From: Sulfuritalea sp.
GTDB lineage: Bacteria > Pseudomonadota > Gammaproteobacteria > Burkholderiales > Rhodocyclaceae
Direction: 5' to 3'
NCBI GenBank assembly: GCA_021738385.1
Contig: JAIPCF010000002.1
Location: 1-64,000 of the forward strand
DNA: 64,000 bases
Under the pieces are notes generated by a model. That model searched no databases. It was not told the DNA's origin and was given only the letters and a program-made list of their open reading frames with translations. The stretch's first letter is position 1; every line of letters starts with the position of its first letter. A program made the translations under genes and the position numbers. Positions 21,591 through 30,562 of the stretch are shown in pieces.

Positions 21591-22181
21591 ATGCTGAACG
21601 CGGCCTTGGCTATCATCCACGACGAGCACCGTTCCCTTGCCGCCGTGATTCACGGGCTGAGATTTCTTGTTCACGGCTTAAGGGAGCGAAATGCAACGCC
21701 TGATTTCAAGCTGCTTTGGGCGATGATCTTCTATCTCGACGAGTTTCCCGAGAAACTGCATCACCCAAAAGAAAACGCCTATATTTTTTCCCGCTTGCGC
21801 CAGCGTACCCATGAAGCCGACTTGGTTGTGGCCGAACTCGAACAGCAGCACATCGAAGGGGGGCGTCATGTACGCGAACTGGAGCGCGCGCTCGGGCACT
21901 ACGAGGCGGGAATGCCCGAAGGGCTCAACCAGTTTTCTGTGGCAGTGGAAAAATTTGCAGAAGAAACTTTGAAGCATATGGCACTTGAGGAAAATACCGT
22001 GATTCCCTTGGCCAAAAAATTTCTAACCCCAGAAGACTGGGTAGAGATCGCTCTCGCCTTCGGTGAAAATGGCGATCCTCGATTCGATGCCGAGGCAGAC
22101 CACGAGTTTCAGGACCTCTTCTCGCGGATCGTAAATTTGGCCCCACCACCCATAGGCGTCGGCCCCTCCGCAACGATCTAA
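21591..22181 (+). CDS. Hemerythrin (HHE) domain protein
   Basis: IIHDEHRSLAAVIHG, FPEKLHHPKENAYIF, MALEENTVIPLA; 25 bp after usp. Confidence 0.87.
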   Translation: MLNAALAIIHDEHRSLAAVIHGLRFLVHGLRERNATPDFKLLWAMIFYLDEFPEKLHHPKENAYIFSRLRQRTHEADLVVAELEQQHIEGGRHVRELERALGHYEAGMPEGLNQFSVAVEKFAEETLKHMALEENTVIPLAKKFLTPEDWVEIALAFGENGDPRFDAEADHEFQDLFSRIVNLAPPPIGVGPSATI

Positions 22182-22186
22182 ACCCC

Positions 22187-22212
22187 AATCAGCCCACAAT
22201 TGTGGGCTGATT
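22187..22212. terminator. Perfect 26-bp palindrome between convergent genes (likely bidirectional terminator)
   Basis: AATCAGCCCACAATTGTGGGCTGATT. Confidence 0.75.
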
Positions 22213-22484
22213 CATTTCGGAGCACCATCTCCCGCCGGTGTGGTAACGCCCACCCCCTTGTTCAGCTCTGCGGCGCCAAGCTGCAGAAACCAGGTCATTA
22301 AACTAGACGCGGCACAGGTTGCCCAAAAACCAAAGAATCCGATTGAATAAGTCGCAATTTTCGACAAATGCACCGGCTCACCGAACAGATACAACTCTTG
22401 GGGATCAACGATGGTGAAGAAAATGCCTTCAGCGATTCCGGCGACCAGAAACGAAGGCCACAGCACCCACAAAATCCTTAGCAT
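22212..22484 (-). CDS. Small membrane protein of unknown function near the cbb3 accessory genes
   Basis: 90 aa, 2 TM: MLRILWVLWPSFLVAGIAEGIFFTIVDPQEL. Confidence 0.65.
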   Translation of the reverse strand: MLRILWVLWPSFLVAGIAEGIFFTIVDPQELYLFGEPVHLSKIATYSIGFFGFWATCAASSLMTWFLQLGAAELNKGVGVTTPAGDGAPK

Positions 22485-22649
22485 CTCTCTCTCCTTGTCA
22501 GCTTGAACCGATTTTTCTTTTACGTGTGGCGCATACCCACCACACCCTTCTTTTCACAGAAGCCGTCAGTAGCCTGACGGGACAACCCGAAACGGTGTCA
22601 GTCAGGAATCTTCAAACTGCCATGCGCCAACGTTTAGACCGAATACTGT

Positions 22650-23192
22650 TCAGTGTCGAATATCCTCCGGTACAGCGGACTCAGTAGTACCGATAAGCGT
22701 TTCACCATTGGCCGGCAGAATCACGTTCCCCATCAAGCGCCAGGTCTTGCGTTCATCTTCGAGCAACACCAGCCAGTGCCCGGCAGCCGGCAGGCGCACT
22801 TCGCCTGAATACCGATCGCCTTTACCTGCCAGCACCTTAGACTGATCCAAGCCAGCACGGGTTGGGTGCGAGATGGTCACAAGCATCGTGGGCGGCATCA
22901 GAAAGCTCTTGTCACCCGCCTTCAATTGAACCGACAGAGTGTCGCCGGTAATCCGCACACCTGCCACCAGGCCCAATTTGGCCGCCAGTTCGCTACGGGC
23001 GATCGTCTGGTTGGCAGAAAGGCCTTTACGGTAATAGTCTTCCGTAACCAGACCGTCGTTGCTGATTACTGCGAGCCATGCGGTGTAAATCCCTGCAACT
23101 ACCACAACGAAGGGGCCTGCTGCCAAGATCCATGGCCAAGGCTCTCGATACCAGGGGCGTAAATCGGCTGTGTTCACGGGCTTATCTTTCAT
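22650..23192 (-). CDS. fixH: FixH family protein
   Basis: PWYREPWPWILAAGPFVVVVAGIYTAWLAVISNDGLVTEDYYRKGL. Confidence 0.88.
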   Translation of the reverse strand: MKDKPVNTADLRPWYREPWPWILAAGPFVVVVAGIYTAWLAVISNDGLVTEDYYRKGLSANQTIARSELAAKLGLVAGVRITGDTLSVQLKAGDKSFLMPPTMLVTISHPTRAGLDQSKVLAGKGDRYSGEVRLPAAGHWLVLLEDERKTWRLMGNVILPANGETLIGTTESAVPEDIRH

Positions 23193-24610
23193 GGTTGCAG
23201 AAAACTTGCTTTTTCGTGAACTGCCACTTTTGGGTCGGACAATGACTTCACGTCAAAAAATATTTGATTTGCGCCTCTCTTGCCCGATCCCGGAGGTACT
23301 CGTACCTGCACGGTAACACTGCGAGCAGCGGCAGCTGGAACTTCAATAACGCGTTCGCCGACCATCTCAATTCCATCCAGACCGGACACACTCACCGAAT
23401 AGCGCAGCGGCGCCTCGGATACATTGATGACGTGCAGTCGGTACAGATTTTCCACCAACCCACCCTCGACCTCGCGTGCCAGCACTGCTCGGTCCCGGAT
23501 AACGTCGACACGCAGAGTTGCCTTGGTGGCAATACCCCAGACGAAAGCCAGGCAAATTACAGCGAGAATCGTTGAATAAATGATCACCCGGGGCCGAACG
23601 ATGTGAGCAATGATTTCTTTCCAGCCCCAGTGAGACTCAATGGCATGTTCGGTGGAATAGCGAATCAGACCCTTCGGGTAGTCCATTTTCTCCATTACCT
23701 GATCACAGGCATCGATACAGGCGGCACAGCCGATACACTCGTATTGCAAACCGGCGCGGATATCAATGCCTGTTGGGCAGACCTGCACACAGATTCCGCA
23801 GTCAACACAGTCGCCCTTGGAAATCGATTGTGGATCGACGCCCTTCTTGCGCGCTCCGCGTGGCTCGCCGCGCTCGTTGTCATAGGTAATGGTCAGCGTA
23901 TCGGGATCGAACATCACACCCTGAAAACGGGCGTATGGGCACATGTGCTTGCATACCTGTTCCCGCATGTGGCCCGCAAACAAGTAGGTAAATGCGCCGT
24001 AGAAGAGCATCCAGAAAGTTTCCCACGGTCCCAGCGAAAAACTCCAGAGAGAACTCCATACGGTCTTGATCGGCGTGAAGTATCCGACAAATGTGAAGCC
24101 TGTCCAGAATGCCAGCAGTATCCACGCGCCATACTTGGCTGTACGCAATCCCAACTTGCGCGCACTCATGGGCGCCGCATCGAGCTTGATCCGAGCGTTG
24201 CGTTCGCCTTCGATCTTCTGCTCGATCCAGGTAAATATTTCTGTATATACCGTCTGCGGACAAGCGTAGCCACACCACAGCCGCCCCCCGACCGCCGTGA
24301 AAAGGAATAGTGAATAGGCCGAGATGATCAACAGGATGGCCAGAAAAATCACATCCTGCGGCCAGAACACCAGCCCAAAGATGTAAAACTTGCGCTCGAC
24401 CAGATCGAACAAAACAGCCTGCCTGCCGTTCCATGGCAGCCAGCACAATCCGTAGTATACGAGCTGAGTGATCCAGACAAGTGCCCAGCGCCAAGTCGCA
24501 AAAACACCCGAGACGGCGCGCGGATGCACCTTCTTATGTACTTCGTAAAGGCTCTCCTCTACGAAATTAGGCCGACTCTCCTGCGGCGGCATTTGGGGAT
24601 TGGATGCCAT
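23189..24610 (-). CDS. ccoG: Cytochrome c oxidase accessory protein CcoG (FixG)
   Basis: CGYACPQTVYTEIFTWIEQKIEG; CVDCGICVQVCPTGIDIRAGLQYECIGCAACIDACD ferredoxin clusters. Confidence 0.96.
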   Translation of the reverse strand: MASNPQMPPQESRPNFVEESLYEVHKKVHPRAVSGVFATWRWALVWITQLVYYGLCWLPWNGRQAVLFDLVERKFYIFGLVFWPQDVIFLAILLIISAYSLFLFTAVGGRLWCGYACPQTVYTEIFTWIEQKIEGERNARIKLDAAPMSARKLGLRTAKYGAWILLAFWTGFTFVGYFTPIKTVWSSLWSFSLGPWETFWMLFYGAFTYLFAGHMREQVCKHMCPYARFQGVMFDPDTLTITYDNERGEPRGARKKGVDPQSISKGDCVDCGICVQVCPTGIDIRAGLQYECIGCAACIDACDQVMEKMDYPKGLIRYSTEHAIESHWGWKEIIAHIVRPRVIIYSTILAVICLAFVWGIATKATLRVDVIRDRAVLAREVEGGLVENLYRLHVINVSEAPLRYSVSVSGLDGIEMVGERVIEVPAAAARSVTVQVRVPPGSGKRGANQIFFDVKSLSDPKVAVHEKASFLQP

Positions 24611-24645
24611 GATTATCGTATTACTATATTCTTATATGTCTGAAC

Positions 24646-24676
24646 AAAAATTCCCCGACTCCGTGGGAGCCGGGGA
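24646..24676 (-). terminator. Rho-independent terminator after ccoP
   Basis: Minus strand: TTCCCCGGCTCC-CAC-GGAGTCGGGGAA then TTTTT. Confidence 0.8.
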
Positions 24677-24688
24677 ACTGAAGCCAGC

Positions 24689-25621
24689 TTACTGCTTTTT
24701 CTCGACAGCTGCAGGCGCGTCCTTGATACCTCCGCCAAGCCCATAGACATAGGCGGTCAGCAAATGCACCTTGGCATCTCCCAAGAATTCGCCAAACGCC
24801 GGCATACGGTTGGTGCGACCCTTGGTGATCGTCTCGGTGATGGATTCCTCTGAACTGCTGTAGAGCCAGATTTTGTCTGTCAGGTTAGGTGCCAGGCCAA
24901 CTGTACCCTTTCCTTCTGGACCATGACAAGCACTGCAAGCCGCCGCAAACAGTTCTTTGCCGCGCTGAGCGCGTATCGAATCAGCAGCAAGGCCGGACAA
25001 TGAGCGCACGTAATTGGCGAGATCCTTGATTTGATCCCCGTTCATGTCGGGCATGACTCCCTTGGCAGGCATCATTGCATCACGCCCCTGGGCAACCGAT
25101 TCCTTGATCTGCTCCGGCGTGCCACCGAATAGCCAGTCGCCATCAGTTAGATTGGGGTAACCGCGAGCACCCTTGGCATCCGATCCATGGCATTGCGAGC
25201 AGTAGGTCAGGAACAGGCGCTGGCCCATATCCCTGGCTTCGCTGCTGGCTGCGACAGTCATGATGTCCTGACTCTGGAACTTCTTGAAAATTGGTCCGTA
25301 TTGCTCCTCGGCCTTTTTCATTTCACCATCGTACTGACCAGCGGAAGACCAGTTGAACACGCCCTGGAATGTGCCAAGACCCGGATACATCGCCAGATAA
25401 AACAGGGAAAATACGATGGTGATGTAAAACAACCAGCGCCACCAACTGGGCAGCGGATTGCTGTACTCCTGCAAATCCCCGTCCCATACATGCCCCGTCG
25501 TTTCGCCCTCGACATGCTTCGCCGAACTCTGCATCCAGAGCAGTACGCCGCAGCCCACAACGCTGACGAGCACTATGCTTATTACATAATAGTTCCAGAA
25601 GCCGCTAACAAAATCACTCAT
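24689..25621 (-). CDS. ccoP: cbb3-type cytochrome c oxidase diheme subunit III
   Basis: Two CxxCH (CSQCH, CSACH); HVWDGDLQEYSNPLPSWW. Confidence 0.97.
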   Translation of the reverse strand: MSDFVSGFWNYYVISIVLVSVVGCGVLLWMQSSAKHVEGETTGHVWDGDLQEYSNPLPSWWRWLFYITIVFSLFYLAMYPGLGTFQGVFNWSSAGQYDGEMKKAEEQYGPIFKKFQSQDIMTVAASSEARDMGQRLFLTYCSQCHGSDAKGARGYPNLTDGDWLFGGTPEQIKESVAQGRDAMMPAKGVMPDMNGDQIKDLANYVRSLSGLAADSIRAQRGKELFAAACSACHGPEGKGTVGLAPNLTDKIWLYSSSEESITETITKGRTNRMPAFGEFLGDAKVHLLTAYVYGLGGGIKDAPAAVEKKQ

Positions 25622-25812
25622 GATGATTTCCTTTCCTGATTCTTCGTAACCTGCGGCTCGGAAGGCACAAATTCGCTGTCATCGTCGAGTGGCAGCATGG
25701 CCGCTTGCTCGTATGTCGCCTTGCGCCGATCCGAATACGCCCACCAGACGATGCCAATAAAAGCGATGAACGCCAGCACCGTGAAGAGGGAACGCAGGTC
25801 GTTGATGTCCAC
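25618..25812 (-). CDS. ccoQ: cbb3-type cytochrome oxidase subunit CcoQ/FixQ
   Basis: GTG start; VDINDLRSLFTVLAFIAFIGIVWWAYSDRRK. Confidence 0.85.
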   Translation of the reverse strand: MDINDLRSLFTVLAFIAFIGIVWWAYSDRRKATYEQAAMLPLDDDSEFVPSEPQVTKNQERKSS

Positions 25813-25816
25813 GTGC

Positions 25817-26428
25817 CTACCTCGTTTGCTTGAGCGCCGTGCCCATGCCCTGGAGATAAGCAATCAATGCGTCGAGTTCAGTCGCCCCTTCGATGGCCTT
25901 CTTCGCCCCGGCGATTTCGGCATCGGTATAAGGCACACCCACCATGCGCAACGCCTTCATCTTGGCTTCGATGGCATCGTCCTTGAGCGGACGGTCCAGC
26001 CAATAGTAGGCGGGCATGTTCGACTCCGGCACCACGTCACGCGGATTCAACAAGTGAGTGCGGTGCCATTGATCGGAATAACGACCGCCGACACGCGCCA
26101 GATCCGGGCCGGTGCGCTTTGAACCCCACTGGAAAGGATGGTCATAAACAAACTCGCCCGCCACCGAGTAGTGGCCGTAGCGCTCAGTCTCGGCACGGAA
26201 GGGACGAATCATCTGTGAGTGACAGTTATAGCAACCTTCACGAATGTAGATGTCACGTCCCGACAAACGCAGGGGGTCGTATGGCTTGACCAGTTCGTTG
26301 GTCGGCGTGGTAGTGGACTTCTGGAAGAACAGCGGAACGATTTCGAGCAAACCGCCCACACTGATCGTGAGGATGGTCAAGACAATCATCAACCCCACGT
26401 TCCGTTCAATTTGGTCATGCGTCAACAT
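25817..26428 (-). CDS. ccoO: cbb3-type cytochrome c oxidase monoheme subunit II
   Basis: [32 protein letters not shown]. Confidence 0.98.
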   Translation of the reverse strand: MLTHDQIERNVGLMIVLTILTISVGGLLEIVPLFFQKSTTTPTNELVKPYDPLRLSGRDIYIREGCYNCHSQMIRPFRAETERYGHYSVAGEFVYDHPFQWGSKRTGPDLARVGGRYSDQWHRTHLLNPRDVVPESNMPAYYWLDRPLKDDAIEAKMKALRMVGVPYTDAEIAGAKKAIEGATELDALIAYLQGMGTALKQTR

Positions 26429-26455
26429 GATGTATAGCTCCTTAATCTGTGCAGG

Positions 26456-27877
26456 TCAGTGGGCCGCCGCGGGTTCGAGAACCGGCGCGTCGACAGCTTT
26501 GCCACTCGCCATGGTCAGGAACATGTTATAGGCCATGATGAACATTCCCGAGAGGAACAGCAGGCCACCCAGCAGGCGAATGGTCCAGAACGGGTAGGTT
26601 GCCTTGACCGATTCAACGAAGGAATAGGTCAGCGTCCCGTCGGGGTTCGTCGCACGCCACATCAAACCCTGCATAACACCGGCAATCCACATCGAGGCGA
26701 TGTAAAGCACCACGCCGATGGTTGCCACCCAGAAGTGAATTTCGATCAACTTCTTCGACGCCATCTCGGGCCGGCCGAACAAGCGCGGCAACAGGTAGTA
26801 GATCGAACCGATGGAAATCATCGCGACCCAGCCCAGTGCGCCGGAATGTACGTGGCCAACCGTCCAGTCGGTGTAGTGAGACAGAGCATTCACAGTCTTG
26901 ATCGACATCATCGGGCCCTCAAAAGTGGACATGCCGTAGAAGGACAGCGAAGTGATCATGAACTTCAGAATCGGGTCATCGCGCAGTTTGTGCCAGGCGC
27001 CCGACAGGGTCATGATGCCGTTGATCATGCCTCCCCACGAAGGCGCCAGAAGAATCAGTGAAAAGATCATGCCGACACTTTGTGTCCAGTCAGGCAAGGC
27101 TGTGTAGTGCAAATGGTGCGGACCGGCCCACATGTAAGTGAAGATCAGGGCCCAGAAGTGCACCACTGAAAGCCGGTAGGAGTAGATCGGGCGACCGGCC
27201 TGTTTGGGCACGAAGTAGTACATCATGCCGAGAAAACCGGCGGTAAGAAAAAAGCCCACGGCGTTATGGCCGTACCACCATTGCACCATCGCATCCTGCA
27301 CCCCGGCGTAAGCGGAGTAGGACTTGAACAAGGTCACTGGCACCGCAGCGCTATTGACCAGATGCAGCACCGCGACGGTAAGAATGAATCCGCCGAAGAA
27401 CCAGTTCGCGACATAGATGTGCGCTACCTTGCGCTTGACGATGGTGCCGAAGAACACCACGGCGTAGGAAACCCACACCAGCGTGATCAGGATATCAATC
27501 GGCCATTCCAGCTCGGCGTATTCCTTACCGGAAGTCATGCCCAGCGGCAGCGAAACGGCGGCCAGCACAATCACCAGTTGCCAGCCCCAAAAAGTAAAGG
27601 CTGCCAGCGCTGGCGCAAACAGCGGCGCATGGCTGGTGCGCTGCACGGCAAAGTAAGACGTGGCAAACAGGGCGCAGCCGCCAAAGGCGAAAATAACGGC
27701 GTTGGTGTGCAACGGACGCAAGCGTCCATAACTCAGCCACTCGTGAACATTCAAGTCCGGCCAGACCAGTTGGGCGGCAATAATGACGCCCACCAGCATA
27801 CCTACGATGCCCCAAATTACGGTCATCACAGCGAACTGGCGCACGACTTTGTAGTTGTAAGTCGCTTGCGATTGCAT
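26456..27877 (-). CDS. ccoN: cbb3-type cytochrome c oxidase subunit I
   Basis: [61 protein letters not shown]. Confidence 0.98.
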   Translation of the reverse strand: MQSQATYNYKVVRQFAVMTVIWGIVGMLVGVIIAAQLVWPDLNVHEWLSYGRLRPLHTNAVIFAFGGCALFATSYFAVQRTSHAPLFAPALAAFTFWGWQLVIVLAAVSLPLGMTSGKEYAELEWPIDILITLVWVSYAVVFFGTIVKRKVAHIYVANWFFGGFILTVAVLHLVNSAAVPVTLFKSYSAYAGVQDAMVQWWYGHNAVGFFLTAGFLGMMYYFVPKQAGRPIYSYRLSVVHFWALIFTYMWAGPHHLHYTALPDWTQSVGMIFSLILLAPSWGGMINGIMTLSGAWHKLRDDPILKFMITSLSFYGMSTFEGPMMSIKTVNALSHYTDWTVGHVHSGALGWVAMISIGSIYYLLPRLFGRPEMASKKLIEIHFWVATIGVVLYIASMWIAGVMQGLMWRATNPDGTLTYSFVESVKATYPFWTIRLLGGLLFLSGMFIMAYNMFLTMASGKAVDAPVLEPAAAH

Positions 27878-27982
27878 GATGGATTACCTCACTTAAACAA
27901 AAAGAAACAGGTCGCAATTCTGCGTTGACGCAGTGCAATAATGAAATTTTTCGGGAGCTTACACTTTAAATATTAGCGATAC

Positions 27983-27996
27983 TTGATATAGATCAA
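27983..27996 (-). promoter_or_regulatory. Perfect FNR-consensus box upstream of ccoN
   Basis: TTGAT-ATAG-ATCAA, about 105 bp upstream of the start. Confidence 0.85.
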
Positions 27997-28086
27997 AATA
28001 TATCGGACTTCAACAAAAACACCTTTGATCCGGGACTCCCGGCACACCAAAAAATTGAGCGAATTGCCCAATGTTAAAAAAATGAA

Positions 28087-28560
28087 TCAGCGGCTCCAAA
28101 ATTTCCATGAGCGCTTTTTTTCTACGGTGGCTTCCTGCGTCGGCCAACGGGCTTCGATGCCACGGGACAGGAAATAGCCTCCGTACAGCTTGTCGCTTCC
28201 GAGAATATGCTTTGTCAGCCACGCCTTGAGAAAGTGAAGCAGTTCGAAACTGATCGCCGACTGGCCGGCATCCAGCTTTTGCTGAAGATCGACCACCTGC
28301 CCGATCAGCGCCTCATGTTCTTGCCTATGGTTCTCGTGATCTGGATAGCCGAGGATACGCATCAGGCTTTCTTCAACGGCGAAGTGCACCCGCGTGTATT
28401 CAGCAAGCCGATCAAGAATGCTTCTGCACTCGGCGGAGCCCCTGTGATCGGAAATCGCTGAATGTAGATCATTGAGCAAACCAACCAGCACTTTGTGCTG
28501 TTCGTCTATTTCCTGAATGCCAAGACCTAGATCGTCAGACCAAGTGAACATCGCTTCCAT
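28087..28560 (-). CDS. Bacteriohemerythrin
   Basis: MFTWSDDLGLGIQEIDEQHKVLVGLLNDLH, HFAVEESLMRILGYPDHENHRQEHEAL, WLTKHILGSDKLYGGYF. Confidence 0.93.
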   Translation of the reverse strand: MEAMFTWSDDLGLGIQEIDEQHKVLVGLLNDLHSAISDHRGSAECRSILDRLAEYTRVHFAVEESLMRILGYPDHENHRQEHEALIGQVVDLQQKLDAGQSAISFELLHFLKAWLTKHILGSDKLYGGYFLSRGIEARWPTQEATVEKKRSWKFWSR

Positions 28561-28632
28561 CACATGCTCCCGTAAGGATAATCGGATGCCCATATCTTAT
28601 TATCGAATAGGGTCGCCTTGTGTTTGGGAATC

Positions 28633-28646
28633 ATGATGTACGTCAA
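28633..28646 (-). promoter_or_regulatory. Possible FNR/Dnr-like box upstream of bacteriohemerythrin
   Basis: ATGAT-GTAC-GTCAA (one mismatch to TTGAT-N4-GTCAA). Confidence 0.45.
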
Positions 28647-28773
28647 CCTTTGTGTCCGCTGGGCTACGCTGCGAAGCAAATAAATGTGGACTGCGTCGAG
28701 AGTTGGAATTGTCATTCGAATCGAGGAAAAGCAGGTGCTGGCAATAAAATCGCCTGATGAATTGGGGGAGGCA

Positions 28774-29535
28774 TCATGCGGCGCTAAGTCGCGCTACTGC
28801 TTCCAGTTGCCGAAGATCGATTAGACAAACATCTCGCCGCTTTGTGGCAATAAGACCCGCGTCCTGGAATCGAGCCAGAATACGACAGACCGTTTCTTCC
28901 GCTATACCGAGATAGTTTCCGATGTCGCCCCGCGACATGCTCAAGTGAAATTGAGTCGCAGAATAGTTGCGCGCAGCGAAGCGTCTTGACAGTCCGATCA
29001 GATATTCAGCCAGGCGCTCTTCAGCGCTTCTTTTCCCAAGCAACAACATGAGTTCTTCGTCCCGGCATATCTGCCCGCTCATGATTTTTAACAGTTGATA
29101 TTGAAGCGACGGAATCTTTTGCGCCAACTCTTCCATCCGCCAAACTTCGACGCAGCACACCGAGGCTGTTTCAAGCGCCCGCGCCTCACTGTTATGGCGA
29201 CCCGATGCCAGCGCACCCAGACCAAGCAGTTCGCCGGCAATATGAAAGCCGGTGATCTGCACCCGACCGTCCGCTGTACACACGTATGTTTTGACCGAGC
29301 CGCTTCGAATGGCATAGATGTAGTCGAACGAATCGCCAGGTCTGAAGAGAAGCTGCCCGCGTTTAAATGTTTCCTTGCGTTTGACCACGCTTTCCAGCAA
29401 AGACATATTCGCCGAATCCAGACCAAGGGGAAGGCAAAGCTGATAAACCCCGCATTGCGAGCATGCGATCGGCTCGCAATGATTCTCATGCATCGGCCTG
29501 AGTTGAGTAACTTTCGATACGGACGGAGATTTCAT
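28774..29535 (-). CDS. Second FNR-type [4Fe-4S] regulator
   Basis: CSQCGVYQLCLP cluster, central Cys (ETASVCC), recognition helix EETVCRILARFQ; start trimmed to MKSPSVSKV. Confidence 0.9.
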   Translation of the reverse strand: MKSPSVSKVTQLRPMHENHCEPIACSQCGVYQLCLPLGLDSANMSLLESVVKRKETFKRGQLLFRPGDSFDYIYAIRSGSVKTYVCTADGRVQITGFHIAGELLGLGALASGRHNSEARALETASVCCVEVWRMEELAQKIPSLQYQLLKIMSGQICRDEELMLLLGKRSAEERLAEYLIGLSRRFAARNYSATQFHLSMSRGDIGNYLGIAEETVCRILARFQDAGLIATKRRDVCLIDLRQLEAVARLSAA

Positions 29536-29554
29536 GACCCGGCGATTCGTTGGT

Positions 29555-30124
29555 CTAGTTTGAATGAGTCGCCCGGCTACCAGACATCCCACGGGTTCTG
29601 GCTTTTTGTGGCGCATTGCCCGCCGACTCGCGTACGAGGGTCTTTTTCACATCTATTTGAGTACCGGCTTTGGATTCAAGCGCCGCAAATGGAAGCTCCG
29701 TTAGCCGGTACTTCCCGCTTTGCACAGCTGCCGCCAGCTTGCCGAGCGTCTGCTGGTTGAGTAACTCGACGATCTTTGTCTTGATCGGTTTCCACTGATT
29801 GTGCATCGGGCAGGCCGTGTCATCGCCGCAGACCTTCAACCCGAGGACACAGTTTTCGGTCAGGCCCGGACCTTCGATCAGAGTAAGAATCTGCATCAGA
29901 TCGATATTTTCCCCGCCATCGCTCAGGCATACACCGCCTTGCCTGCCACGCAGCGAAACCACGAGTTTTGCCCGACCCAGGCTTTGCATAATTTTTGCAA
30001 GATAGGGCGGCGGTACGCTCAGACGCTCAGCAACCGTGCGAATCAATACCGGCACACCGCGCGGCTGCGTGGCAATGAAAATGAGGGATTGAATCGCATA
30101 CTGGCTGGTGCGGGAGAGAATCAT
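29555..30124 (-). CDS. Rrf2-family Fe-S regulator
   Basis: MILSRTSQYAIQSLIFIATQP HTH; Cys triad ENCVLGLKVCGDDTACPMH. Confidence 0.9.
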   Translation of the reverse strand: MILSRTSQYAIQSLIFIATQPRGVPVLIRTVAERLSVPPPYLAKIMQSLGRAKLVVSLRGRQGGVCLSDGGENIDLMQILTLIEGPGLTENCVLGLKVCGDDTACPMHNQWKPIKTKIVELLNQQTLGKLAAAVQSGKYRLTELPFAALESKAGTQIDVKKTLVRESAGNAPQKARTRGMSGSRATHSN

Positions 30125-30255
30125 CGTCGAAGCACTCCGATTTCGATATATAAAGATATTCTTATCCTAATATACCTAAACCGGACTGCTGCGTAAAGAT
30201 TGTCTCGCGGTCGAATGCGAATGCAGTCGAAACACCCGCCCCTCGGGATCCAAGC

Positions 30256-30282
30256 AAAAAAAAGGGTGCGCAGCGCGCACCC
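30256..30282 (-). terminator. Rho-independent terminator downstream of ccoS
   Basis: Minus strand GGGTGCGCGCTGCGCACCC then TTTTTTTT. Confidence 0.85.
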
Positions 30283-30350
30283 CCAACCCCAACAGAGAGC
30301 CTTTGGGTGACAGCGCGAAGCCATCACCATAAAACCCACGGCGAGTATGG

Positions 30351-30554
30351 TTATTTCTGTTTGGGAAGACTTTGATCTGAGTCAACTGTGCTTTCATTTC
30401 CGCTCACACCCGTCCGATCATCATCCATCAGGATGCGATGACCAGGCCCTTCGAGGTCTTCGTACTGCCCGCTCTTCAAGGTCCACCAGAACAGGCCCGC
30501 AATCACGAAGACCAGTACTACAGAGAGCGGGATCAGAAGGTAAAGGATGTCCAT
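30351..30554 (-). CDS. ccoS: cbb3-type oxidase assembly protein CcoS
   Basis: MDILYLLIPLSVVLVFVIAGLFWWTLKSGQYEDLEGPGHRILMDDD. Confidence 0.93.
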   Translation of the reverse strand: MDILYLLIPLSVVLVFVIAGLFWWTLKSGQYEDLEGPGHRILMDDDRTGVSGNESTVDSDQSLPKQK

Positions 30555-30562
30555 GCCGGCCA

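Noticed and set aside
26459-27928. Plus-strand ORFs of 200 and 220 aa opposite ccoN
   Set aside because: Antisense to a well-conserved gene, no recognisable motifs.
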